The notes: generated by a model from the letters alone, not told the origin. 5,737 nt of DNA from Betaproteobacteria bacterium (GCA_019237595.1 JAFAGU010000351.1:1-5737), one strand, 5' to 3'. Numbered from the stretch's first letter, positions 1 to 5,368 are shown. Program-made: numbers and translations.

Positions 1-1
1 G

Positions 2-811
2 CTGGCGATCAAGCGCGGGGCCAAGGGCTGCGCCGCCATCCCGGTTCGATGCAACGGCGGAGTCGTCGCGGTCCTGAAGCTCTTCACGGTGGAAACGGAC
101 GCCTTCGACGCGCAACAACTGGCGCTCCTCCGGGAAATGACGCAGGACATTTCCTTCGCGCTGGAAAGCTTCCAGCGCGACGCCGCCGCGGCTGCAGCGC
201 GGGCAGCGCTCAAGGATAACCAGGAGAAGCTGCGCTCGGCGCTCACTGCGACCATCGAGGCGATCGCCGCGACCGTCGAAACGCGCGACCCGTATACGGC
301 AGGGCACCAGCGGCGCGTGGCCGACCTTGCAGCGGCGATCGCGCTAGAGATGGGCTTGCCGGCCGAGCAGGTCGAGGGCATCCACTTCGGCGCTCTGATC
401 CACGACCTCGGCAAGGTGCAGATTCCCGCGGAGCTGCTCGCCAAGCCCACCCGCCTCACGAAGCTCGAGTTCGAGCTCATCAAGACCCACCCACAGGCCG
501 GCTACGAGATCGTGAAGGGCATCCAGTTTCCGTGGAAAGTCGCCGAGATGGTGCACCAGCACCACGAGCGGCTCGACGGCTCCGGATATCCGCAAGGACT
601 CAAGGGCGACCAGATTGCCCTCGAAGCGCGCATCCTCGCGGTCGCGGACATCGTCGAAGCCATGGCATCGCACCGGCCCTACCGGCCGGGGCTCGGGGTG
701 GATGTCGCCCTCGCGGAAATCCAGAAGCAGCGCGGGACGGGTCTTGATCCCTCCGCCGTCGATGCGTGCGTCGCTCTCTTCCGGAGCGGCCGCTTCACGC
801 TGAAGCAGTGA
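2..811 (+). CDS. GAF + HD-GYP domain protein, probable cyclic-di-GMP phosphodiesterase (5' end cut by window)
   Basis: The reading frame is open from base 2 without a credible start, so the gene begins outside the window; 269 residues are visible. Residues 1 to about 55 look like the last strands and helix of a GAF sensor domain (AAIPV, GGVVAVLKLF, then FDAQQLALLREM). A short alanine-rich helical linker follows, then a complete HD-GYP domain from about residue 85. Visible HD-GYP signatures, numbered in this fragment, are H102 (GHQRRV), the HD pair 134-135 in HDLGK, H163, the HHE triplet at 187-189, GYP at 195-197 within DGSGYP, and D216 in VADIVEAM followed by RPYRP. All expected metal ligands are present, so I infer an active hydrolase of cyclic di-GMP in the cytoplasm. 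An internal ATG at 89 lies inside the GAF fold and is unlikely to be the true start. It converges with the DUF4383 gene, 2 bp apart. Confidence 0.93.
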   Translation: MAIKRGAKGCAAIPVRCNGGVVAVLKLFTVETDAFDAQQLALLREMTQDISFALESFQRDAAAAAARAALKDNQEKLRSALTATIEAIAATVETRDPYTAGHQRRVADLAAAIALEMGLPAEQVEGIHFGALIHDLGKVQIPAELLAKPTRLTKLEFELIKTHPQAGYEIVKGIQFPWKVAEMVHQHHERLDGSGYPQGLKGDQIALEARILAVADIVEAMASHRPYRPGLGVDVALAEIQKQRGTGLDPSAVDACVALFRSGRFTLKQ

Positions 812-813
812 AG

Positions 814-1335
814 CTATCCCGCAGCGAGCGTGTTCCCGCCGTAGCGTGACTCGCGGCGGTCGAAGGCGCCGCGGCGGCGGTCGACCGCGACGATCGCCGT
901 TGTCTCCCGACGATCCGGTCGTCCATGACGGCGCTCGGCGGCAGCCGTCGGCGTCGCGAGCGGCGCGAGCGTCCGGGCAAGGGAGCGGAAGCCCACGTAC
1001 GCGGCGAGGAGGGCGCCCAGGCCGTGGAGCCAGATGTTGTGACCGGCGAGCGGCAGGGCGGAATAGACGCCCGGGGTAAGGCCGGCGAGCGCGCAGAGTC
1101 CGAGGATGACCGCGGTCCAGCGCGCGTACGTTACGGCGCTGAGCGCGCCCGACCACGCGGCGAGTCCCCATACACCGATGGCGATGTGAAGCGCATCGAG
1201 CGAGCCGCTCACGGCAAAGAGCCCGATGAAGTGAGGAAGCGCGTCCCGCACGATCACGAGCGAGGGCAGCAGCGCAAGGGCACCGAGGCCGAGATAGAAG
1301 AGGCCGCAAGCGAGGGCGAACGCCGGTGCGGTCAT
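814..1335 (-). CDS. DUF4383-like four-helix membrane protein with duplicated RR-rich tail
   Basis: A 173-residue protein. Four hydrophobic segments are visible at roughly residues 6-26, 35-60, 68-90 and 97-116. The pattern of FIGLFAVSGSLDALHIAIGVWGLAA followed later by NIWLHGLGALLAAYVGF resembles the DUF4383 family of small bacterial membrane proteins, whose function is not established. After about residue 120 the chain becomes hydrophilic and carries two copies of an 11-residue arginine motif (134-144 and 152-162), then ends in a glycine/alanine tail. The ATG at 1333-1335 overlaps the stop codon of the upstream small gene as ATGA, which suggests translational coupling, and a GGAAG lies a few bases upstream. 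It is the last gene of the - strand series and ends 2 bp from the opposing HD-GYP stop codon. The family assignment is from remembered pattern only. Confidence 0.8.
   Translation of the reverse strand: MTAPAFALACGLFYLGLGALALLPSLVIVRDALPHFIGLFAVSGSLDALHIAIGVWGLAAWSGALSAVTYARWTAVILGLCALAGLTPGVYSALPLAGHNIWLHGLGALLAAYVGFRSLARTLAPLATPTAAAERRHGRPDRRETTAIVAVDRRRGAFDRRESRYGGNTLAAG
850..936 (-). repeat. Tandem 11-residue RR motif in the DUF4383 protein tail
   Basis: This stretch encodes ERRHGRPDRRE (residues 134-144), a 7-residue linker, then DRRRGAFDRRE (152-162). The copies share the form [ED]RRxGxxDRRE with an 18-residue period. At DNA level the 11-mer GCGGCGGTCGA occurs at 853-863 and again at 874-884. 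The repeat sits just after the fourth membrane segment, so it is probably a soluble, strongly charged tail. Confidence 0.7.
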
Positions 1336-1580
1336 GGCACTTCCACGCGCTCGCCGGGCGAGGAGGGGCCGGTGTAGTCGCGGCTGAGTCGCACGTCGCT
1401 GCCTTCAAGCACGACGACGCGGGCGCGGGGCTTCGCCTTCGCGGCTTTCACGGCGTGCTTGAGCGCATCCCATTTCTTGGGGAAGTACGCGATGGCGATT
1501 CGCTCCGGGCCGCGCTCGTTCACGCTCCAGACGCCGTCGGGCGTCCGGGTGATGGAAAGGACCGGGGTGGGCTCGGCCAT
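1332..1580 (-). CDS. Small DUF2188-like protein
   Basis: An 82-residue protein with no signal peptide or membrane segment. The order of elements (LSITRTPDGVWSVNERG, then a helix rich in Ala/Lys at about residues 36-50, then ARVVVLEGSDVRLSRDYTG) resembles DUF2188, a short alpha/beta family in which a strand pair and helix are followed by a strand carrying V-V-x-x-x-D-G-like residues. No function is known for that family, and the match here is by pattern only. The ATG at 1578-1580 follows the oxidoreductase stop codon by 3 bp, with no strong ribosome binding site, so translation is probably coupled. Its TGA overlaps the ATG of the DUF4383 gene by 4 bp. Between two confidently coding genes with tight junctions, it is very likely expressed. 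Confidence 0.72.
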   Translation of the reverse strand: MAEPTPVLSITRTPDGVWSVNERGPERIAIAYFPKKWDALKHAVKAAKAKPRARVVVLEGSDVRLSRDYTGPSSPGERVEVP

Positions 1581-1583
1581 CGG

Positions 1584-2690
1584 TCAGCTGCCGCCGGAAG
1601 GCGCCTGCGCGTGCACGACGTCGGGCTTCTCGACCGGCGGGCGGCGGATTTCCTGCTCGAGGCTCGGCCGCTCGTCCCTGCGGAAGGGCGGGAGCTCGAC
1701 CGGCTCGCCGAGCTCCGCGGAGCGGTAGAGGGCGCGGATCACGCGCACGTCGGCGAGGCCTTCCTCGGCCGAGGGTTCCGGCGCGCGGTTCTGCAGCACG
1801 CAGTCGGAGAAGTAGAGGAGCTCGGGCGCGAACTGGTCGCGCTTCGCGAAGCGCCGCTCGCGCGTCTCGCCGTCGATCGTGAGCCGGTGTCGCAGCGTCC
1901 CGGCGTATTCGAACCCGGGCTCGACCACGAGGTCGCCTTTCTCGCCGATGAGGCGGTAGTGCGAGACCTTTGCCGAGCCGAAGCTGCACACGAAGCTCGC
2001 CAGCCGCTCTCCCGGGAACCGGAGCAGGCACGCGGCGGACTCCTCCACGTCGCCCACCGCACCAGCCACCATGCAGCGCGCCTCTACCGGCTCGTCCCGG
2101 AAGAGGGCACGCGCGGCGTTGATGCAGTACACGCCGATGTCGTAGAGCGTTCCGCCGCCGAGCGCCTGCTGCGTGCGGACGTTCCCCGGCGCGACGTGCA
2201 TGGTGAACGCGGCGCTGAACTGGCGGGGCTCGCCAATGCGGCCGGAAGAGGAGATCGCCGCAGCCTCGAGGTTCGCGCGCTCGAAGTGCAGCCGGTAGGC
2301 GACCATCAGCTTGACCGCGCCGCGCCCGGCGCCCTCGCGCGCGGCCGCTGCCATGCGCTCGCACTCTTCCTCCGTGACCGCCATCGGCTTTTCGCAGAGG
2401 ACATGCACGCCGGCCCGCGCGGCGCGCACCGCGTACTCGCAGTGCAGGCTGTTCGGAAGCGCGAGGTAGACGGCGTCGATGTCGCCGCTCGCCAGCAGCT
2501 CGTCGTACCGGTCGTAGCCGCACGTCTTCGGGACGGAATACATCCGTGAGAGCACGGAGAGCTTCTCCGGGTTTCCCGAGACGAGCGCGGCGAGCCGGGA
2601 ATTGCGCCGCGCATTGGCGAACGCCGGAAGGACGGCCACCTGCGCGATGTGGCCGAGCCCGACGACGGCGTAGCGGACGTGTTTCTTCAC
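1584..2690 (-). CDS. Gfo/Idh/MocA family NAD(P)-dependent oxidoreductase, glucose-fructose-oxidoreductase-like
   Basis: 368 residues from the GTG start chosen here. The N-terminal Rossmann fold carries VGLGHIA at about 10-16 (GxGxxA type). The family EKP motif is at 100-102 and supplies the lysine next to the substrate and cofactor. The segment GGGTLYDIGVYCINAARAL (about 178-196) matches the region that in Zymomonas glucose-fructose oxidoreductase contains the catalytic tyrosine; here that would be Y188. The length suits the family. A proline-rich C-terminal extension (about 334-368) follows the core. There is no Tat or Sec signal, so it should be cytoplasmic, unlike the Zymomonas enzyme. The substrate cannot be read from sequence; a sugar or polyol derivative is typical. 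An alternative TTG start at 2693 directly abuts the CBS stop codon, but the GGAG at 2697-2700 is spaced better for the GTG. Confidence 0.92.
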   Translation of the reverse strand: MKKHVRYAVVGLGHIAQVAVLPAFANARRNSRLAALVSGNPEKLSVLSRMYSVPKTCGYDRYDELLASGDIDAVYLALPNSLHCEYAVRAARAGVHVLCEKPMAVTEEECERMAAAAREGAGRGAVKLMVAYRLHFERANLEAAAISSSGRIGEPRQFSAAFTMHVAPGNVRTQQALGGGTLYDIGVYCINAARALFRDEPVEARCMVAGAVGDVEESAACLLRFPGERLASFVCSFGSAKVSHYRLIGEKGDLVVEPGFEYAGTLRHRLTIDGETRERRFAKRDQFAPELLYFSDCVLQNRAPEPSAEEGLADVRVIRALYRSAELGEPVELPPFRRDERPSLEQEIRRPPVEKPDVVHAQAPSGGS

Positions 2691-2693
2691 CAA

Positions 2694-3113
2694 CTACTCC
2701 GGGGAGGAGACCTTCTTCAGCACGCCGCCCGACTGCGCCTCGCGCAGCGAAAGGGCGATGTCGCCGAGCGACACGATGCCGATCGGCGCTTCGTTCCCGT
2801 CGGTGACGACGAGCCGCCGCACCTGCTTTTCCTCCATGAGCTCGCAGGCCGCTTCGACGTCGCTGTCGGCGGGACAGGAGAGGACCTCTTTCGTCATCAC
2901 GTCCTGGACCTGCGTCTGCTGCGGGTCGAGCCCGCGCGCCACCGCGCGCACGGTGATGTCGCGATCGGTGATGATGCCGACGAGCTTGCGGTCGCCCGCG
3001 CACACCGGCAGCGAGCCGACGTCGGCGGAAGCCATCTTCTTCGCCGCCTCGGCGAGCGAAGTGCCGGGCGCGACGGTCTGGATGGCGCCGGTCATGATGT
3101 GGCTAAGCTGCAT
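2694..3113 (-). CDS. Tandem CBS-domain protein
   Basis: A 139-residue stand-alone protein made of two CBS domains, about residues 7-60 and 73-125. Each opens with the usual M(T)x start (IMTGAIQTVAPGTSL and VMTKEVLSCPADSDV) and closes with the strand-helix signature (GIITDRDI at 46-53, GIVSLGDIA at 112-120). Paired CBS domains form a Bateman module that typically binds adenine nucleotides or related ligands and regulates a partner; no catalytic domain is fused here, so it probably acts as a soluble ligand sensor. The ATG at 3111-3113 lies inside the 3' end of the Ku gene (11-bp overlap), so translation is likely coupled to Ku. The partner is unknown; the neighbouring oxidoreductase or Ku are candidates by position only. 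Confidence 0.93.
   Translation of the reverse strand: MQLSHIMTGAIQTVAPGTSLAEAAKKMASADVGSLPVCAGDRKLVGIITDRDITVRAVARGLDPQQTQVQDVMTKEVLSCPADSDVEAACELMEEKQVRRLVVTDGNEAPIGIVSLGDIALSLREAQSGGVLKKVSSPE
2697..2700 (-). promoter_or_regulatory. Ribosome binding site deciding the oxidoreductase start
   Basis: GGAG on the - strand inside the last codons of the CBS gene. It is 6 bases from the GTG at 2690 but only 3 from the TTG at 2693, so the GTG is preferred. Confidence 0.5.
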
Positions 3114-3963
3114 GGCGCCTGCGCGGGGCCTTGTGCGCGCGCTTGGGCTTCGCGCGTTCGCGGGCCTCGCCTTTCTTCTCGACGCTCTTGCGCAGGAGCG
3201 CCATGAGGTCGATCACCTCCGCGCCGCGGACCTCGCGGCCTTCCTTCTCGGGCTCGGTGATTTCCTCGGTCTCGCCGGCCTTCACCTTCTCCTCGATCCG
3301 CTTGAGGAGGTCTTCGCGGTAGGTGTCCTTGTACTGCTCGGGCTTCCAGTCGTCTTCCATATCCTCGATGAGGCGCAGGGCGAGGTCGAGCTCCTTCGCC
3401 GTCGGCTTGTGCGTCTTCAAGGCCGACAGGTCGAGGTCCTTCGCCTCCCGTAATTCGCCGGCGTAGCGGATCGTGTTCATCATCAGCGCCTCGCCCTCCG
3501 GGAACACGGCGGCGAGGTACTGCCGGGTCCGGATCACCACCGTGGCGATGCCGACCTTGTCCGCCTTGGCGAGCGCGTCGCGCAGGAGCGCATAGGCCTT
3601 CTCGCCGCGCTTCGAAGGCCCGAGGTAGTAGGGCGTCTCGTAGAACTTGGGCGCGATCGCATCGCGATCGACGAAGGCCTGGATGTCGACGGTCTTGGAG
3701 GCCTCCACGTTGGCGCGGCGGAAGTCCTCGTCCGAGAGCACGACGTACTTGCCGTCGCGGTACTCATAGCCCTTCACGATCTCGTTCCACGGCACTTCCT
3801 TGCCGCTAGCCTTGTTGTAGCGCTTGTAGCCCACGGGCGCGAAGTCGCGCTTGTCGAGCATGGTGAGGTCGAGCTCGGTCGAGCGCTTCTCCGCCGAGAA
3901 GAGCTCGACCGGCACGTTCACGAGCCCGAAGCTGATCGCGCCTTTCCACAGTCCGCGCGGCAC
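3103..3963 (-). CDS. ku: Bacterial Ku protein (non-homologous end joining)
   Basis: A 286-residue bacterial Ku, a homodimeric ring that binds double-strand DNA ends and recruits ligase D. The N-terminus LWKGAISFGLVNVPVELFSA is the family hallmark. The core continues with GYKRYNKASGKEVPW (45-59), a segment around FYETPYYLGP (107-116), RQYLAAVFPEGEALMMNTIRY (147-167) and a helical C-terminal part with DLMALLRKSVEKK (252-264), the conserved region after the ring. A short basic tail (about 263-286, rich in Lys/Arg) ends the protein; such tails modulate DNA binding in other bacterial Ku proteins. The start is a GTG, chosen because the MPRGLWKG opening is conserved and AGGAGG lies 4 bases upstream. 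It starts 11 bp after the ferritin-like gene and overlaps the CBS gene by 11 bp. No ligD is present in the window. Confidence 0.97.
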   Translation of the reverse strand: MPRGLWKGAISFGLVNVPVELFSAEKRSTELDLTMLDKRDFAPVGYKRYNKASGKEVPWNEIVKGYEYRDGKYVVLSDEDFRRANVEASKTVDIQAFVDRDAIAPKFYETPYYLGPSKRGEKAYALLRDALAKADKVGIATVVIRTRQYLAAVFPEGEALMMNTIRYAGELREAKDLDLSALKTHKPTAKELDLALRLIEDMEDDWKPEQYKDTYREDLLKRIEEKVKAGETEEITEPEKEGREVRGAEVIDLMALLRKSVEKKGEARERAKPKRAHKAPRRRHAA

Positions 3964-3967
3964 CGGC

Positions 3968-3973
3968 CCTCCT
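3968..3973 (-). promoter_or_regulatory. Ribosome binding site deciding the Ku GTG start
   Basis: AGGAGG on the - strand, 4 bases before the GTG at 3963. There is no nearby ATG matching the conserved Ku N-terminus, so this site supports the GTG start. Confidence 0.7.
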
Positions 3974-3974
3974 G

Positions 3975-4508
3975 CTAGTGGCCCATGCCTTCCAGGAGCG
4001 TCGCGAGGTCGTCCGCGTGCTCCTCTTCCTTCGCGAGGATGTCCTCCATCAGGCGCCGGGTGGTGATGTCCTTGGTGCCCAGGTACTCGATCATCTCCCG
4101 GTAGCTGTCGATGGCGATGCGCTCGGCGACGAGGTCCTCGCGGATCATCTCCTCGAGCGAGCCGCCTTCCACGTATTCCGCGTGGCTGCGCGTCGCGAGC
4201 CCCTCGGGCGAGAAGTCGGGCGCGCCGCCGAGCTGGGTGATGCGCTCGGCGATCCGGTCGGCGTGCGCCTGCTCCTCGGCCGCGTGCTCCTGGAACTCCG
4301 CCGCGACCGCCTCGGCGTGGATGCCCTTCGCCATGAAGTGGTGGCGCTTGTAGCGGAGCGTGCAGATGATCTCGGTCGCGAGCGCCTCGTTGAGAAGCTT
4401 GACCACCGTGTCGCGGTCGGCGTGGTACCCGGGAGTCACCGCGCCCTGCGCGATGTGCTCCCGGGCCCGCCGGCGAAGCGTCTGGATGTCGGAGAGGAAT
4501 TCGGCCAT
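3975..4508 (-). CDS. Ferritin-like diiron protein (bacterioferritin-type, probably haem-free)
   Basis: A 177-residue four-helix protein. A short N-terminal segment (1-33) precedes the bundle. Candidate diiron ligands follow the bacterioferritin order: E46 (ATEI), the ExxH pair E79/H82 (EEQAH), E129 (VAER, with Y136 in an E-x6-Y arrangement), and a second ExxH pair E161/H164. Helix spacing E46-E79 and E129-E161 is close to the usual 32-33 residues. No methionine sits next to the first ExxH glutamate, where bacterioferritin's haem ligand lies, so haem binding is unlikely. Role by family: iron oxidation and storage, or peroxide detoxification, in the cytoplasm. The ATG at 4506-4508 starts 1 bp after the preceding stop codon, with a weak ribosome binding site. 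Placement just before Ku fits limiting iron-driven DNA damage, which is inference. Confidence 0.9.
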   Translation of the reverse strand: MAEFLSDIQTLRRRAREHIAQGAVTPGYHADRDTVVKLLNEALATEIICTLRYKRHHFMAKGIHAEAVAAEFQEHAAEEQAHADRIAERITQLGGAPDFSPEGLATRSHAEYVEGGSLEEMIREDLVAERIAIDSYREMIEYLGTKDITTRRLMEDILAKEEEHADDLATLLEGMGH

Positions 4509-4509
4509 C

Positions 4510-5031
4510 TCAGGGCTTCTGGCGGCTGCTCGTCGCGGGGGCGCCGCGAGCCATGCGGCTCGAGCCTTCGCTCGCGTTCTTCTCGCCCTTCAGGTCGGCC
4601 TTGGCGCGGTCGTACTGCGCCTTCGCCTCCTTCTGGCACGCGCTCTTCTCCTTGCCCTTCATGTCGTCGCACTTCTCCTTCGCCACCTCGTAGTCGGCCT
4701 TGGCCTTTTCCTCGGCGACCTTGCGGTGGTTGCGGTCGGTGGGATGCTCCTTCGCGTCGAGCTCGGCGTTGGCGACCTTCTCCTTGCCCTTCGCTTCCTT
4801 CATGCAGACGTCCTTGGCATTGCCCTGCATGGCGTCGCACCTCGCCTTGTCGGCCTTATAGGCGGCCTCGATGCGCTCCTTCTCGGACTTGCGCATGTCG
4901 CGCTCGGACGCGGCGGGGCGGGTCGAGTCGGCGCGCGTGCCGCTGGCCGGCGCGCTGCCGGGGTTGGTTTGCGCGCAGGCTGCGCCGGCGAAGGCGAGCG
5001 CGATCGCGCCTGCGAGGATGTGTACTTTCAT
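4510..5031 (-). CDS. Exported lysine-rich protein with twin CX10C repeats (hypothetical)
   Basis: A 173-residue protein that I do not recognise as a characterised family; such proteins are sometimes loosely labelled TolA-like because of their Lys/Ala/Glu helices. Residues 1-20 form a signal peptide (MK, hydrophobic core, ACA then Q), suggesting signal peptidase I cleavage after A20 and a periplasmic product. The cysteine at 19 has no proper lipobox. A Ser/Pro/Ala-rich linker (21-43) precedes two copies of a 35-residue charged helical unit, 57-91 and 113-147, with 15 identical positions. Each unit holds C-x10-C (C65/C76 and C121/C132). The C-terminus (about 150-173) is Ser/Lys-rich and probably disordered. 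An AAGGAG lies 6 bases before the ATG. It follows the DUF1328 gene by 30 bp. The four spaced cysteines may form disulfides or bind metal; the function is unknown. Confidence 0.85.
   Translation of the reverse strand: MKVHILAGAIALAFAGAACAQTNPGSAPASGTRADSTRPAASERDMRKSEKERIEAAYKADKARCDAMQGNAKDVCMKEAKGKEKVANAELDAKEHPTDRNHRKVAEEKAKADYEVAKEKCDDMKGKEKSACQKEAKAQYDRAKADLKGEKNASEGSSRMARGAPATSSRQKP
4591..4863 (-). repeat. Internal duplication of a 35-residue CX10C unit
   Basis: The segments coding residues 57-91 (bases 4759-4863) and 113-147 (bases 4591-4695) are related copies with a 56-residue period. Conserved positions include Y, K, C, D, M, G, K, C, then KEAK, A-x-A and L. Both cysteine pairs have the same 10-residue spacing. 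The duplication is clear in protein, weaker in DNA, so it is old or diverged under selection for the cysteines and charges. Confidence 0.75.
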
Positions 5032-5037
5032 GTCTCT

Positions 5038-5043
5038 CTCCTT
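5038..5043 (-). promoter_or_regulatory. Ribosome binding site of the twin-CX10C gene
   Basis: AAGGAG on the - strand, 6 bases before the ATG at 5031, within the 30-bp gap after the DUF1328 gene. Along with the DUF1328 site it is one of the two strongest in the operon, suggesting high translation of the first two genes. Confidence 0.75.
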
Positions 5044-5061
5044 TTCCTTGGGTTCTCCAGG

Positions 5062-5226
5062 TCAGGGCCGACGCAGCAGGCCGGCGACCAGCGAGACGAG
5101 GAACAGCACGACGAAGACGACGAAGAGGATCTTGGCGATCTCCGCGGCGCCTGCGGCGATCCCGGTGAAGCCGAAGATCGCGGCGATGATGGCAACGATG
5201 AAGAATGCGAGGGCCCAGCTAAGCAT
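5062..5226 (-). CDS. DUF1328 small membrane protein (YtjA-like)
   Basis: A 54-residue protein, almost entirely hydrophobic, with two predicted membrane segments: about 4-23 (ALAFFIVAIIAAIFGFTGIA) and 32-50 (KILFVVFVVLFLVSLVAGL), ending in RRP. The opening MLSWALAFFIVAIIAAIFGF and the AGAAEIAKILF turn are typical of DUF1328, a widespread inner-membrane family of unknown function and about this length. The ATG at 5224-5226 is preceded by a strong AAGGAG at 5234-5239, which decides the start; the frame is open further upstream but that extension does not look like protein. It is the first gene of the - strand series, and its upstream region is shared with the divergent PAS gene. Confidence 0.92.
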   Translation of the reverse strand: MLSWALAFFIVAIIAAIFGFTGIAAGAAEIAKILFVVFVVLFLVSLVAGLLRRP

Positions 5227-5233
5227 GGCGAGA

Positions 5234-5239
5234 CTCCTT
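5234..5239 (-). promoter_or_regulatory. Ribosome binding site of the DUF1328 gene
   Basis: AAGGAG on the - strand, 7 bases before the ATG at 5226. It fixes the start at 54 residues and excludes the long upstream extension of the frame. Confidence 0.8.
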
Positions 5240-5304
5240 GAATGAGTGTTGAAGCACCGCCATCGGAGCAAAGCGCGTGCCGCTCGTTCCGCGCGTGCGC
5301 CGGT

Positions 5305-5322
5305 CGGACCTCTCCTGGTCCG
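5305..5322. promoter_or_regulatory. Second dyad, CGGACC-N6-GGTCCG
   Basis: A perfect 6-bp inverted repeat (5305-5310 and 5317-5322) with the spacer TCTCCT. It lies about 80 bp upstream of the DUF1328 start and would be transcribed if the operon promoter is distal, so it could be a leader hairpin or a protein site. In GC-rich DNA a 6-bp dyad can arise by chance. Confidence 0.3.
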
Positions 5323-5349
5323 GAGGGCATGCTGTAACGCTTGCCCTGT

Positions 5350-5368
5350 CGGAGTAAGAACTACTCCG
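5350..5368. promoter_or_regulatory. Perfect 19-bp dyad, candidate operator
   Basis: CGGAGTA at 5350-5356, spacer AGAAC, then TACTCCG at 5362-5368: a 7-bp perfect inverted repeat with a 5-bp spacer. No T-run follows, so a terminator is unlikely. Position, 68 bp before the PAS start and 123 bp before the DUF1328 start, suits binding by a dimeric helix-turn-helix regulator acting on one or both genes. LuxR/FixJ-type response regulators use sites of similar size, but the protein is not identified. Confidence 0.55.

Larger units (their letters stand above)
814..5226 (-). other. Probable eight-gene operon
   Basis: Eight genes in one direction from DUF1328 to DUF4383. The gaps are 30, 1 and 11 bp, then an 11-bp overlap, 3 and 3 bp, and a 4-bp overlap. 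No gap is large enough for an obvious internal promoter or terminator between genes, and several starts depend on the preceding stop codon. The content mixes envelope, iron, DNA-repair and ligand-sensing proteins, consistent with a stress-survival unit. Co-transcription is inferred from spacing only. Confidence 0.75.

Noticed and set aside
344..1408. 354-residue - strand open frame opposite the HD-GYP gene
   Set aside because: It is antisense to intact HD-GYP motifs and overlaps the DUF4383 and DUF2188-like genes in another frame.
1326..2549. 407-residue open frame on the + strand opposite the oxidoreductase
   Set aside because: It is antisense to a strongly conserved Gfo/Idh/MocA gene; its Arg/Ala/Gly-rich, His-rich composition is that of a GC-rich shadow frame.
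2692..2702. 11-mer AACTACTCCGG shared with one side of the 19-bp dyad (5359-5369)
   Set aside because: Here it lies in the end of the CBS gene without the matching inverted half, so it is probably coincidence.
1405..3003. 532-residue - strand open frame spanning CBS and oxidoreductase genes in another frame
   Set aside because: Arginine/alanine-rich low-information translation overlapping two genes with clear domains in a different frame.
4972..4980. Cysteine at residue 19 of the CX10C protein as a possible lipoprotein site
   Set aside because: The residues before it are G-A-A with no Leu/Val/Ile at the lipobox position; ACA followed by Q fits signal peptidase I better.
3978..5168. 396-residue + strand open frame opposite the ferritin-like and CX10C genes
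   Set aside because: No domain features, and the last third is Arg/Ser/Pro-rich noise; the opposite strand has recognisable ligand motifs and a signal peptide.
4360..5241. 293-residue + strand open frame with leucine/valine-rich runs that look membrane-like
   Set aside because: The hydrophobicity is the complement of Lys/Glu codons in the charged CX10C gene; there is no ribosome binding site or family resemblance.
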